Shown: positions 34,771 through 43,753, counted from the first letter of the stretch. The stretch is DNA of 64,000 nt from JANYHF01 sp031393505 (GCA_031393505.1 JANMVX010000175.1:28344-92343), one strand, 5' to 3'. Notes: a model not told the origin generated them from the sequence alone. Made by a program: numbers and translations.

Positions 34771-34886
34771 CCCTCATCCGGCCAAAAGGCCACCTTCTCC
34801 CGTAAGTACGGGAGAAGGAAAGAGTTCAGGTCTATTTTCCTTCTCCCGTACTTACGGGAGAAGGTGGCCTCTGGCCGGATGAGGGA
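34771..34886. repeat. Palindromic element upstream of DUF559 gene copy 2
   Basis: Arms CCCTCATCCGGCCAAAAGGCC and GGCCTCTGGCCGGATGAGGG, with inner hairpins CTTCTCCCGTAAGTACGGGA on both sides of a ~22-bp centre. It sits ~70 bp before the DUF559 start and 34 bp from the end of the mlaD-like gene. Confidence 0.9.
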
Positions 34887-34919
34887 CTCGGATCTTGCCG
34901 CGCTGGATGACTGCGTGCC

Positions 34920-36080
34920 TCACGGCGCCGGCGCATCCTCGACCTTAGGCGGTGGCAACGCCGCAACTACGCCCACCGTCCAGCCGATCAGCTCTTGCGC
35001 CGTCCGGCCGAAGGCGTCGTTCAATCCAGCAGCGGCGGCCTTCGCGTCGCCGGACACCAGCGGCGTCTTGGCCTTGAAAATGCGCCCCGCCAGCACGCGG
35101 CCCTTGGCGTTGATGAGCTTGGCGCTCAGCTCCAGTTCCGCCGCTGGACCGCCGTCGGTTGCGATCCCGAACGAGCGGATATCGCTCTGCAACAGATAAT
35201 CCGAGGACGACCCATCGCCGCGCACCACCGAACCGACCAGGCCTGCGTTCTCGAACGACTGCACCAGCCGGGCCTGCATCAGCTTGGGCAGCGCGTCAGC
35301 CCAACTGGCGGACGCAGCGTCCGCGCCCGCCGCCGGATCGAGCAACAGTTTGTCGGAATCGAGGCTGCCGAGCGCGCTGGGTTCGCTGACGGCAATCTGC
35401 CCGGCCGGAACCTTAGCGATCAGGCTGAGCGTCTTGGGCGGCGTCAGGTCCACCACCAGCCCACCGCTCTTCTTGCCGGCCCCGCCCGACATGCGCTCCA
35501 TGCCGGCCAGAATGCCGTCGACGCGGTCCGAGTTGCGGGCCAACGCTGTCGTGAAACTGTTCAGATTGGCGATGGTGCTCTTCAGCGGATCGGCGTTGTC
35601 CGTCAGCATGCCATCCAATTTCGTCAACGCCGCCCGGACCGACTGTGTCATCGACAGCGAGGCGTCCGCATCGGCTTGGAGGAAGGGCAGATCGCCAGGT
35701 CGGTTGGGCTGCAAGGGAGCTGCCTTCGGGTCGCCTCCGGCCATGGCGACGGTGGCGGCGCCGGTCAGGCCCTGAAAGTCCAGCGCGACTTTGGTGTCGG
35801 ACCGCACCGGCGTGCCGGCCTCAACGCCGATGCCCACCTGCACCTGATGCGGATCGGCGCTGTACAGCGTCACATAGACGACCTCACCCAAGCGCACGCC
35901 ATTGAAGGTGACTGGCGATCCGGTGGTGAGGCCTGCGACTGAGCCCTTGAAGAAGATGTTGTAATAGTCGCGCCGCCCGATCCCGCCGGAATTGCTGAGC
36001 CAGTACACGAACAAAAACCCGGCCGCGATGACGCCGAGCGTGAACAGCCCGATGGTGAGATAGCGTGCGCGAATTTCCAT
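34920..36080 (-). CDS. mlaD: MlaD-type MCE protein fused to PqiC-like auxiliary domain
   Basis: A 386-residue inner-membrane-anchored MCE protein of a phospholipid-transport ABC system. One membrane helix (LTIGLFTLGVIAAGFLFVYWL) precedes the MCE domain (~35-115, FKGSVAGLTTGSPVTFNGV). A helical stretch follows, then a region matching the ABC-transport auxiliary (PqiC-like) domain (~205-380, ADALPKLMQARLVQSFENAG). The start at 36080 has GAGGAC upstream. The matching permease and ATPase genes are 4 kb away on the other strand (40313-42237), so the usual mlaEFD operon is split. Fusion of MCE and auxiliary domains in one chain is worth noting. Confidence 0.85.
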   Translation of the reverse strand: MEIRARYLTIGLFTLGVIAAGFLFVYWLSNSGGIGRRDYYNIFFKGSVAGLTTGSPVTFNGVRLGEVVYVTLYSADPHQVQVGIGVEAGTPVRSDTKVALDFQGLTGAATVAMAGGDPKAAPLQPNRPGDLPFLQADADASLSMTQSVRAALTKLDGMLTDNADPLKSTIANLNSFTTALARNSDRVDGILAGMERMSGGAGKKSGGLVVDLTPPKTLSLIAKVPAGQIAVSEPSALGSLDSDKLLLDPAAGADAASASWADALPKLMQARLVQSFENAGLVGSVVRGDGSSSDYLLQSDIRSFGIATDGGPAAELELSAKLINAKGRVLAGRIFKAKTPLVSGDAKAAAAGLNDAFGRTAQELIGWTVGVVAALPPPKVEDAPAP

Positions 36081-36244
36081 GGCGGTCCTCAATCCCGTTC
36101 AAAAACATCGACGCTAACGCTGTTCTCTCCTCTCACCCCCCCTTTGCTTAGGACACCCGCCAAAACAAATGAATCGTTTCGCACGCTGGTCATATGGTGA
36201 TGTGACTCGGGGTTGCGGGATTTCGAGGCTGGTCTGACAGCAGT

Positions 36245-36384
36245 ATGCCGGTCGGCATAATCGACATGCAAGCGATTCGCCAACTCTGGAACGATGTAGG
36301 CTCGAAGCTCGATGAGCGTCGGCGCCGATTGTTCGCCGCCGGCGAAGTTCGGGCGGCAGGGCGCGGTGGCCTGGCTGGCCTGGA
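36245..36384 (+). pseudogene. ISAzo13-family transposase remnant (N-terminal fragment)
   Basis: About 45 codons read MQAIRQLWNDVGSKLDERRR then LFAAGEVRAAGRGGLA, a clear match to the start of ISAzo13-type transposases. Similarity stops at about 36384 and the downstream frame is unrelated. The gap 36081-36751 otherwise holds a palindrome at 36553-36638. No terminal inverted repeats of the element were found, so this is an old fragment. Confidence 0.6.
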
Positions 36385-36552
36385 TCCCGGATCAGCGTCC
36401 AGGACCGCCCGCCTCGGCGGCTGGAACTGCACTTACAAACCACCCGGCCCTAAAACCATGGCGCGCGGCCTCGACCGCCTGTTCGCCCGCATCCAATACC
36501 AACCTGCATGGATCTTGACCCATTGTCTTGCGAGAGATCAGACGCCCGCAGA

Positions 36553-36638
36553 GTAGGGGCGCACAGCAGTGCGCCCGGCGCGCCACATCCGACGGACCAA
36601 CTATGTCGCACGCCGGGCGCGCTGCTGCGCGCCCCTAC
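36553..36638. repeat. Inverted repeat, GTAGGGGCG family
   Basis: Left arm GTAGGGGCGCACAGCAGTGC and right arm GCGCGCTGCTGCGCGCCCCTAC enclose a short centre. Elements with the same GTAGGG...CCCTAC ends occur at 43779-43850 and 44657-44797. Confidence 0.85.
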
Positions 36639-36751
36639 CAATCACCGATGAGTCAACATCAACGGAGTTTGGTATAAGGGTTTACGATTGCTCAGGAAAC
36701 GCAACAAGTGTGAATCCGGTAGCTGAAGAAGGGGGAGAGGAGGAAAAAACC

Positions 36752-37888
36752 TCACCCCGGCGAGGTCTTGCCCTGCAGCTGCTTCTGCAATTCGCCGCAG
36801 GGGTCGGGGCGTTCCGTGCGCGCCGTATACCAGACGAAGTCCGCCGCCGGTTTGCCGCTGGCGTCGTGCGGCACGCCGTCGTCCGGATTGTCGTCGCCGG
36901 TGATGACCTCGCTGAACACGATGGTCACGACCTTCAGGCCGGAGGCGCGTGTGCGCAGATACAGCGGCACGCCGCGGTCCGAGCGCACATGGCCGGCGCC
37001 TGCGATCAGCACCACGCCGTTGCCGCTGGATTTGTCGACCGCCTTCAGGATGTTGTCGGCCAGCGCGGCGTCGCGAAAGCGCTGCACCTGCACCATGCCC
37101 GCGACATCGGCGTCGGGCAGCTGATTGCAGTGGGACGCTTTCAACTCATCGGTGAGCGACGCAGCCAGGGCGGCGGGCAGTTGCGAGCCGACGCCGAGCC
37201 GCACGCGCTCGCTGTAGGCCAGCGCGCCCATGCCCTGCTGGCTGACCTGACGGACCTGATCCTTGGGCGCATCGCCGGGCAGGATGGTGAGGTTGTTGCC
37301 CAAAGCGGCGTCGACAATCGGCCGGTAGATGCTGAAGGACGGCCAGCCGCTGTTGTCCCAGTCGAGCTTCGTGCCGATCGCATCGGTCGTGACATTGCTG
37401 GCGAGTTGCACATTGGCGAGGTCGTCGGCTTTGTCGGTACCGATCATTTCCATCACGACGGCGGGATGCTTGCCCTTGGCCGCGAGCTGACGCAGCAGCC
37501 AGGCTTGCAGTTTGTGATGGTCGGGATTGTCGTGGGTTTCGCCCACCAGCACCACGTCGGCCTCGGCGGCGGCGCGCATGGCTTCGGCCGGTTGCACCCA
37601 TTCCTGCGCGGCCGGCGACCAGACGCGGCCGACCAGCGGATGCTCCTTGCCGAGTTTTGACACCCAGGCGCTGAGCGGGGCGAGGGCGGTGGTGATGAGC
37701 GTGCCCGGCTTGACGATGGAACCACCGTCCTCGCCCGTGATCGACCCGGTACGGTTCAAGGGCAGCTGGATTTGCGGCAACGAGCCGGGCGGCAGCTGCG
37801 TCTCGGCATATTGGAAGGAGTTGAGCAGCCCCAGGAACAACGCTGTCAGGACGATGGCGACCATGTTGGCTACGCTGTCGTCGATCAT
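36752..37888 (-). CDS. ChaN-family (heme-binding-like) protein
   Basis: A 378-residue protein with an N-terminal membrane anchor (VANMVAIVLTALFLGLLN) and a ChaN/DUF399 domain. Family signatures are VLVGETHDNPDHHKLQAWLL and VLIAGAGHVRSDRGVP. ChaN relatives bind haem and are linked to iron uptake, but the family is also widespread without iron genes, and none are nearby here. The C terminus is polar and rich in Lys/Gln. It is upstream of nothing obvious; carA on the same strand starts further upstream, so they may or may not be cotranscribed (56 bp gap). Confidence 0.8.
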   Translation of the reverse strand: MIDDSVANMVAIVLTALFLGLLNSFQYAETQLPPGSLPQIQLPLNRTGSITGEDGGSIVKPGTLITTALAPLSAWVSKLGKEHPLVGRVWSPAAQEWVQPAEAMRAAAEADVVLVGETHDNPDHHKLQAWLLRQLAAKGKHPAVVMEMIGTDKADDLANVQLASNVTTDAIGTKLDWDNSGWPSFSIYRPIVDAALGNNLTILPGDAPKDQVRQVSQQGMGALAYSERVRLGVGSQLPAALAASLTDELKASHCNQLPDADVAGMVQVQRFRDAALADNILKAVDKSSGNGVVLIAGAGHVRSDRGVPLYLRTRASGLKVVTIVFSEVITGDDNPDDGVPHDASGKPAADFVWYTARTERPDPCGELQKQLQGKTSPG

Positions 37889-37944
37889 GATGGGTACTCC
37901 TTACACCAGTCCTGTTAAGCCAGTCCGGCACGAAATTTGGCCCG

Positions 37945-39159
37945 CTACGCCGCCTTACGCTCATCGAGCGTGGGAAGCCCGCGTTTGGCGCGCATATGGT
38001 TTACGAAGCGGCGGAACAGATAGTGGCTGTCCTCGGGGCCGGGCGAAGCCTCGGGGTGGTACTGCACCGAAAACACCGGCTTGTCCGCCAGCTTCAGCCC
38101 GCAGTTGGAGCCGTCAAAGAGCGAGACATGGGTTTCCTGCACGGTTTTGGGAAGAGACGCGCTGTTCACGGCAAAACCATGATTCATCGAGGTTATTTCG
38201 ACTTTTTTCGTCGTGTGGTCTTTGACGGGATGATTGGCGCCGTGATGGCCCAACTTCATTTTCGCCGTCGTGCCGCCGAGCGCCAGGCCCAGCATTTGAT
38301 GGCCAAGGCAGATGCCGAACACCGGCAGGCCCGAAGCCACCAGCGCTTTGATGATCGGAACCGCGTATTTTCCCGTGGCGGCCGGATCGCCAGGGCCGTT
38401 CGAGAGGAAGATGCCGTCCGGTTTGCGCGCCAGAATGTCAGCGGCAGATTCGGTGGCGGGGACGACCGTCACGCGGCAGCCGGCGCTGGCCAAGCATCTG
38501 AGAATGTTCAGCTTTACCCCGTAGTCAATGGCGACGACATGAAAATCGGGGGCGGATTGGCAGGCGTAGCTCTTCTGGTCCCAGGCCCAGGCCTTTTCGT
38601 CCCAGGCGTAGCTCTGCCCGCAGGTGACCTCCTTGGCGAGGTCGAGGCCTTCCAGGCCGGGCCATTTGGCGGCTTCCGCCTTCAGCTTTGCGAGGTCAAA
38701 TTTGCCGGCCGGATCATGAGCGATGACCGCGTTCGGCATGCCTTTTTCGCGGATCAGGGCAGCGAGAGCCCGCGTATCGACGCCCGACATGCCGATGATG
38801 CCGCGCTTGGCCAGCCAGACGGAAAAATCGCCTTTGGAGCGGTAGTTCGCGGGCGCGGTGACGGCAGCGCGGAGAACGCAGCCGCGCACGGCCGAGGCCT
38901 GGGCAAGGCTGGACGCCTCGCTGTCCTCCAGGTTGGCGCCGACGTTGCCGATGTGCGGGAAGGTGAAGGTGACGATCTGGCCGCTATAGGAGGGATCGGT
39001 GAGGATCTCCTGGTAGCCGGTCATGGCGGTGTTGAAGCACACTTCGGCGACAGCCGAGCCGGTGGCGCCGAGGCCGACGCCCTCGATGACGGCACCGTCC
39101 GCCAGAACCAATAGAGCGGTGGCGCGTTGCTGCGGCCAAGGGTCGGCGGATTTGGTCAT
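37945..39159 (-). CDS. carA: Carbamoyl-phosphate synthase small subunit CarA
   Basis: The 404-residue glutaminase subunit that supplies ammonia to CarB for arginine and pyrimidine synthesis. The N-terminal domain shows NTAMTGYQEILTDPSYSGQI. The class I amidotransferase domain has the nucleophile cysteine in FGICLGHQMLGLAL and the His/Glu pair in QYHPEASPGP. Residues YAWDEKAWAWDQKSYAC form a small insertion before the glutaminase domain, with a repeated W-D-x-K pattern. CarB is not adjacent. Confidence 0.96.
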   Translation of the reverse strand: MTKSADPWPQQRATALLVLADGAVIEGVGLGATGSAVAEVCFNTAMTGYQEILTDPSYSGQIVTFTFPHIGNVGANLEDSEASSLAQASAVRGCVLRAAVTAPANYRSKGDFSVWLAKRGIIGMSGVDTRALAALIREKGMPNAVIAHDPAGKFDLAKLKAEAAKWPGLEGLDLAKEVTCGQSYAWDEKAWAWDQKSYACQSAPDFHVVAIDYGVKLNILRCLASAGCRVTVVPATESAADILARKPDGIFLSNGPGDPAATGKYAVPIIKALVASGLPVFGICLGHQMLGLALGGTTAKMKLGHHGANHPVKDHTTKKVEITSMNHGFAVNSASLPKTVQETHVSLFDGSNCGLKLADKPVFSVQYHPEASPGPEDSHYLFRRFVNHMRAKRGLPTLDERKAA

Positions 39160-39242
39160 GGGAGAGCCTGTTTCGTCAATTTCAGCGGGACGTTATGCGC
39201 TGGACCGGAGACGGTCAACAGCGCCCCCCCAAAAACGAAACA

Positions 39243-39266
39243 GGCGCTGTAGGGGTCTACAGCGCC
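39243..39266 (-). terminator. Stem-loop terminator after DUF465 gene
   Basis: A perfect 10-bp stem (GGCGCTGTAG / CTACAGCGCC) with a 4-base loop, followed on the minus strand by a T-rich stretch. It separates the DUF465 gene from carA. Confidence 0.75.
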
Positions 39267-39304
39267 GAGCAAGGATTACCGATTTTTGCTGTTCGATCCG
39301 AGCC

Positions 39305-39478
39305 TCAGTGGCGTGTCGCCTCGATCTCGGCAATCTCGTCCTTCAACTTCAGCTTTTTGCGTTTCAGCTCTGCCAATCTCAGATCACTACTGCCGAGATG
39401 CTCTTGCTCTTCGGCAATCAAGCGCTCAAGCGCCTGGTGCTTTGCTGCGAGATCGTCAAGCTGAGCGGGCTGCGCCAT
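39305..39478 (-). CDS. DUF465 (YdcH-like) small coiled-coil protein
   Basis: A 57-residue cytoplasmic helical hairpin protein: LDDLAAKHQALERLIAEEQ, then LRLAELKRKKLKLKDEI. The family is widespread in proteobacteria and its function is not established. The start at 39478 has GGAGG 5 bp upstream; a longer frame adds 20 non-conserved codons. It has its own terminator and is probably monocistronic. Confidence 0.88.
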   Translation of the reverse strand: MAQPAQLDDLAAKHQALERLIAEEQEHLGSSDLRLAELKRKKLKLKDEIAEIEATRH

Positions 39479-39800
39479 GCTGTCCTCCGTGAGAGTTTTG
39501 GAGATCGATGTATGCAACGAGGAAAATGTGACACGCATTTTTGTCCGTGTCCATAGGCCGCGGAGCGTTCATCAACGGCCCCGACCCCGGCAGCTGTTGA
39601 CGCGCGCCGTCCACAAGGCGCGAGTCCGGCGTTTGCGCGCGATCGCGGGCAGGCATTTGGCATGGCTGGGTTGCAGGATCGGATCGCCTGATGCATCGCG
39701 ATGTCACACTTGTATGGTTTTGCGGCTAAGGCATTGGCCGCTTGCGCCAATCAGGTTATGCTTCGCGGCGATTTGGGTATTTCGCTGAGGAGCTGGGCAG
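39479..39800. other. Intergenic stretch with no supported feature
   Basis: About 320 bp between divergent genes. It should contain both promoters. I see no RNA gene, repeat family member or small coding region that stands up. Confidence 0.5.
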
Positions 39801-40289
39801 ATGGAGTCGGTCGGTCGCAACAGCCTGAGCGCAGTCGCGCGGGCAAGCGCAGTGGCAGTCGGATTGGTCCTGTTGACGCCGGCGATGGCGGCAGACAGCG
39901 CGCTTTCGGGACTGTCCGGCAGCTGGGGCGGCAGCGGCGTCATCAAATATTCCGACGGCTCGTCCGAGCGCATGCGCTGCAACGCGCGTTATTCGGGCGA
40001 CGACGCCATGTCGATGTCGATCAACTGTTCCTCCAGCGCGCGCAGCGTGAACATCAGCGGCAGTCTGCGCGCGAACGGCGCACGGGTCAGCGGCAGCTGG
40101 TCGGAGTCCAACCTCGGCGTGTCGGGCAGCGCCACGGGCAAGGCCAGCCCTGGCCATCTATCGCTCGGACTTGGCGGCGGCGTCTCCGGCTCGATGTTGG
40201 TGAACTACGCCGCCGGCCACCAGGATGTCGGCATCACTGTCCAGGGCGCGCCGTTGCAGAGCGTGAGCATGAGCCTCAGCAAACGTTGA
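39801..40289 (+). CDS. Exported hypothetical protein
   Basis: A 162-residue protein with a signal peptide (AVARASAVAVGLVLLTPAMA, cut before ADSALSG). The mature part is Gly/Ser-rich with alternating residues (SGSWGGSGVIKYSDGSSE) suggesting a small beta-barrel or beta-sandwich, and has two cysteines (MRCNARY, SINCSS). Similar periplasmic proteins are common in Hyphomicrobiales but have no assigned function. It ends 23 bp before mlaE and may be cotranscribed with it. Confidence 0.75.
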   Translation: MESVGRNSLSAVARASAVAVGLVLLTPAMAADSALSGLSGSWGGSGVIKYSDGSSERMRCNARYSGDDAMSMSINCSSSARSVNISGSLRANGARVSGSWSESNLGVSGSATGKASPGHLSLGLGGGVSGSMLVNYAAGHQDVGITVQGAPLQSVSMSLSKR

Positions 40290-40312
40290 GCGAACTTTAA
40301 GAGGCAGTTTTC

Positions 40313-41461
40313 TTGCAGCGCTCGCCGCCAAAGCTGGAACGCGCCGCGAGCGGGCGGGTTGGCGGTCACGTCCGACTGCTGGCTACAGGCAGCTGGACCA
40401 ACGGTTTCGCGCGCGACGCCGAAGCCATGGTCACGCAGGTGGGCCTCATGCTCGGCGGCGCCCTGCAGGGCTCGATTGACGTCGCCGGCGTTGCGGGACT
40501 GGACACGTTCGGCGCGTGGTTGCTGGAGCGGGCGGTGCGCGATCAGGCCCGGCAGGGCGTGCAGGTGCGGCTGGAAGGGCTGCAGCCCAGCCAGCAGAAA
40601 CTCATGCAGCAGATCGGCCGCACCGGCGATGGAGCTTCAACCCCCGCTGTCGAACCCTGGGGCGTGTCTACCGCCATCGAACAGATCGGCCGCGCCGTCG
40701 CCGGCATCGGCCGTGATCTGATCGATTTTTCCAACATGCTGGGCGCCATTGCGCTGGCGCTGGCCCGCGTCATCGTCAGCCCACGCCGTTTCCGACTCAC
40801 GTCTGCGGTGCACCAATTGGACCGCGTCGGCTGGCAGGCCGTGCCGATCATTGCGCTCATCACGCTGCTCATCGGCGGCATCATTGCGCAACAGGGCTTC
40901 TTCCACTTCCGCCGCTTTGGCGCCGAGATTTATGCCGTCGACATGATGGGCATCCTGGTGCTGCGCGAGATCGGCGTGCTGATCGTCGCGATCATGGTCG
41001 CGGGGCGCTCGGGAAGTTCGTATACGGCTGAACTGGGTTCGATGAAGATGCGCGAGGAGATCGACGCGCTCTCCACCATGGGCCGCGATCCGATCGAGGT
41101 GCTGGTGTTGCCGCGCGTAACGGCGCTGGTGCTGGCGCTGCCGATGCTGACGTTTCTGGGCATGATGGCCGCGCTGCTCGGCGGCGGCCTGATGGCCACC
41201 ACCTACGGCGGCATGAGCCTGCAGGCGTTCATCTATCGCATCCAGGATTCCATCACGACCACGCATTTCCAGGTCGGCATCATCAAGGCGCCGTTCATGG
41301 CGCTTGCGATTGGCGTCATCGCGGCCATGGAGGGGCTGAAGGTTGGCGGCAGCGCGGAATCGCTGGGCTTGCGCACCACGGCGTCGGTGGTGAAGTCGAT
41401 CTTCCTGGTCATCGTGCTCGACGGCCTGTTCGCCATGTTTTTCGCCTCGATCGGGATGTGA
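40313..41461 (+). CDS. mlaE: MlaE-type phospholipid ABC permease with STAS domain
   Basis: A 382-residue permease. Residues ~15-105 are a STAS-like domain (GSIDVAGVAGLDTFGAWLL), and ~125-380 the MlaE permease with five or six membrane helices (IIALITLLIGGIIAQQG, VLALPMLTFLGMMAALLGGG) and the family loop ELGSMKMREEIDALSTMG. It begins with TTG at 40313 with an AGAGG site 8 bp upstream; the next ATG would remove much of the STAS domain. It overlaps mlaF by 4 bp. With the MlaD-like protein at 34920 it should form a lipid transporter between the membranes. Confidence 0.9.
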   Translation: MQRSPPKLERAASGRVGGHVRLLATGSWTNGFARDAEAMVTQVGLMLGGALQGSIDVAGVAGLDTFGAWLLERAVRDQARQGVQVRLEGLQPSQQKLMQQIGRTGDGASTPAVEPWGVSTAIEQIGRAVAGIGRDLIDFSNMLGAIALALARVIVSPRRFRLTSAVHQLDRVGWQAVPIIALITLLIGGIIAQQGFFHFRRFGAEIYAVDMMGILVLREIGVLIVAIMVAGRSGSSYTAELGSMKMREEIDALSTMGRDPIEVLVLPRVTALVLALPMLTFLGMMAALLGGGLMATTYGGMSLQAFIYRIQDSITTTHFQVGIIKAPFMALAIGVIAAMEGLKVGGSAESLGLRTTASVVKSIFLVIVLDGLFAMFFASIGM

Positions 41462-42237
41462 CGGCCATGGCAATCGGCGCGCCGATCATCAGCATCCGGG
41501 ATTTGACCGTCGGCTTTGGTGGCCGCCCGGTGCTGACCGGGCTCGACCTCGACGTCATGCCCGGCGAGATCCTGGGCGTGGTCGGCGGCTCGGGCGCCGG
41601 AAAATCCGTCCTGTTGCGGACCATCATCGGCCTCATTGCTCCCAAGTCCGGCCACATCCAGGTGCTCGGCGTCGACCTCGCGCGCGCGCCGGCTGCCGCC
41701 CGCCGCGCCATCGAGCGGCGCTGGGGCATCCTGTTCCAGCACGGCGCGCTGTTCTCGGCGCTGACGGCGCTGCAGAACGTACAATTCCCGATGCGCGAGT
41801 TCCTGGACCTCTCCGATCGTATGCTGATGGAAATGGCGGTCGCCAAGCTGGAGATGGTCGGGCTGAAGGCCGACGACGGCGCCAAGCTGCCATCCGAACT
41901 GTCCGGCGGCATGACCAAACGCGTCGCGCTCGCCCGCGCCCAGGCGCTCGATCCCGACATCGTCTTTCTGGACGAACCGACCTCCGGCCTCGATCCCATC
42001 TCGGCCGGCGCGTTCGACGAACTGATCCGTACACTGCAGCAGACGCTGGGCCTGACGGTCTATATGGTGACCCACGACCAGGACAGCCTCGCGGCGGTGT
42101 GCGACCGCATCGCCGCGCTGGCCGACGGCAAGGTGGTGGCGCAAGGCTCGCTGGCGGCGCTGCGGGCCAGCGACCATCCGTGGGTGCGGGCCTACATGCA
42201 GGGGCGGCGGGGGCGTCATCCTCTTCCCCAAAAATGA
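41458..42237 (+). CDS. mlaF: MlaF-type phospholipid ABC transporter ATPase
   Basis: A 259-residue ABC ATPase: Walker A GGSGAGKSVLLR, signature LSGGMTKRVALARA, Walker B DIVFLDEPTSGLDP, and the switch histidine in VTHDQ. This signature is typical of MlaF/Ttg2A. The start is the ATG overlapping the mlaE stop, or the next ATG 9 bp on. Its last residues (RHPLPQK) are encoded by the start of a palindromic repeat, and its stop TGA lies in the loop of that hairpin. Confidence 0.92.
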   Translation: MTAMAIGAPIISIRDLTVGFGGRPVLTGLDLDVMPGEILGVVGGSGAGKSVLLRTIIGLIAPKSGHIQVLGVDLARAPAAARRAIERRWGILFQHGALFSALTALQNVQFPMREFLDLSDRMLMEMAVAKLEMVGLKADDGAKLPSELSGGMTKRVALARAQALDPDIVFLDEPTSGLDPISAGAFDELIRTLQQTLGLTVYMVTHDQDSLAAVCDRIAALADGKVVAQGSLAALRASDHPWVRAYMQGRRGRHPLPQK

Positions 42238-42347
42238 GGGAGAGGAGAAGATCGCGCCGCGTGGCGTCAGGCACTTATTGCGCTGGCACCGAAGCGAATT
42301 GCTTGGCATTCTGGCGCAGGCGCAATAAGTGCCCCACACCGAGCAAC
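42220..42347. repeat. Two adjacent palindromic elements after mlaF
   Basis: A short CTCTTCCCC...GGGAGAGGAG hairpin (about 42221-42250) overlaps the end of mlaF. It is followed by a degenerate inverted repeat GTCAGGCACTTATTGCGC / GCGCAATAAGTGCC (42266-42334), related to the element at 9507. Confidence 0.75.
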
Positions 42348-42365
42348 GCGTGCCACGAGGTTCCC

Positions 42366-42833
42366 ATGAAAATTGCCATTGGCGGCGACAGCGCCGGCCA
42401 GCCGCTCATCGAGGTCATCGGCAAGCATCTCGCGACCAAGCCGGGCATCGAAGTTACCGATCTGTCTCCGGGCAAGGACAATTCCAAGGAATTCTACGCC
42501 AACACCGCCGAGCGCGTGGCCATGGCGGTGGCGGCGGGCACGTATGATCGCGGCATCCTGGCTTGCGGCACCGGCATCGGCGTCGCCATCTCGGCCAACA
42601 AGGTGCCGGGCATCCGCGCCGCGCAAACACACGACACCTATTCGGCCGAGCGCGCCGCCAAGAGCAACAACGCCCACATTATCACCATGGGCGCGCGGGT
42701 GATCGGGCCGGAACTGGCCAAGAGCATTGTCGACGCCTGGCTGGCCAGCGAGTTCGACCCCAGGGGCTCGTCGGTCGGCAATGTCGACGCCATTTCCGCC
42801 CTGGAGGCGCGGCAATCCAAGAGCGCGAAATGA
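42366..42833 (+). CDS. eryI: RpiB-family sugar-phosphate isomerase, probable EryI
   Basis: A 155-residue RpiB/LacAB-family isomerase (MKIAIGGDSAGQPLIEVIGK, then ILACGTGIGVAISANKVPGI, which holds the catalytic cysteine). In Brucella and Rhizobium the related EryI converts D-erythrulose phosphate to D-erythrose 4-phosphate in erythritol breakdown. Its coupling (ATGA overlap) to an EryC-like racemase, and the nearby EryH- and EryA-like genes, make that assignment more likely than ribose-5-phosphate isomerase. It starts 19 bp after a palindrome. Confidence 0.85.
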   Translation: MKIAIGGDSAGQPLIEVIGKHLATKPGIEVTDLSPGKDNSKEFYANTAERVAMAVAAGTYDRGILACGTGIGVAISANKVPGIRAAQTHDTYSAERAAKSNNAHIITMGARVIGPELAKSIVDAWLASEFDPRGSSVGNVDAISALEARQSKSAK

Positions 42834-43753
42834 CGTACACCCTCTCGGTCAACACAAATCCGTTCGTGAACCGTTTTGCGGAGCCGGGCGACCTGATCCG
42901 CACCATCGCGGGCGACTGCGGGCTCGGCCATATCCAGATGGTGCACGAATTCATCACGCCGCTGTGGCCCGCGCCGGTGCTCAGCCGGCTGACGAAATCG
43001 GCGGCCAAGGCCTGTGCCGATACCGGCGCAAAAGTCACGAGCATGATGACGGGGCCGTATGGTCGGCTCAATCACTTCGGCCATCCCGATGCGGACGTGC
43101 GCGCCTATCACGTCAGCTGGTTCAAGAGCATGGCGGACATCGCGGCCGACATCGGATGCCCGGCCATCGGCACTCAGTTCGCGATCATGACGTATGACGA
43201 TTATGACGACGCGCGACGGCGAGAGGCTTTGCAGTTGGTGGCGCTGGAGTGCTGGCGCGAGGTTGCGGTGCATGCAGAGCGTCGCGGACTGACCTGGCTG
43301 TTCTGGGAACCCATGTCGGTCGGCCGCGAATACGGCCACACCATCGCGGCGACCAAGGAGCTGCAACGCTGGATCGACGCCGCGCAGCTGCCGATCCCGC
43401 TCAAGCCCATGGTGGACATCGACCACGGCGACGTGACCTCGCCCGATCCCGCCGACGTCGATCCCTATGCGTGGGCGGAGCAGTTCGCCTTGGCCTCGCC
43501 CATCATTCACATAAAACAGTCGACCATGAACAAGGGCGGGCATTGGCCGTTCACAGCGCAGTTCAACAAGGACGGGCGCATCACGCCGGAAAAACTGCTG
43601 GCGGCGGTGCGCAAGGGCGGGGGGAGCGACAACGAACTCTGCCTGGAACTTGCGTTCCGCGAGCGCGAGCCGGCGGATCGCTCCGTGGTCGCAGCAATAG
43701 CGGAATCGGTTGCGTTCTGGGCACCGTATACGGATACGGGTCTGGGAGCGTAA
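42830..43753 (+). CDS. eryC: Xylose-isomerase-superfamily protein, probable EryC racemase
   Basis: A 307-residue TIM-barrel protein (MTYTLSVNTNPFVNRFAEPG) of the sugar-phosphate isomerase/epimerase group. Likely metal ligands are in WLFWEPMSVG, MVDIDHGDV and IHIKQSTMNKGGHWPF. It matches EryC, the tetrulose-4-phosphate racemase of the Brucella erythritol pathway. It starts in an ATGA overlap with eryI and is followed by eryH after a palindrome, the isomerase trio needed to reach erythrose 4-phosphate. Substrate is inferred from neighbours. Confidence 0.82.
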   Translation: MTYTLSVNTNPFVNRFAEPGDLIRTIAGDCGLGHIQMVHEFITPLWPAPVLSRLTKSAAKACADTGAKVTSMMTGPYGRLNHFGHPDADVRAYHVSWFKSMADIAADIGCPAIGTQFAIMTYDDYDDARRREALQLVALECWREVAVHAERRGLTWLFWEPMSVGREYGHTIAATKELQRWIDAAQLPIPLKPMVDIDHGDVTSPDPADVDPYAWAEQFALASPIIHIKQSTMNKGGHWPFTAQFNKDGRITPEKLLAAVRKGGGSDNELCLELAFREREPADRSVVAAIAESVAFWAPYTDTGLGA

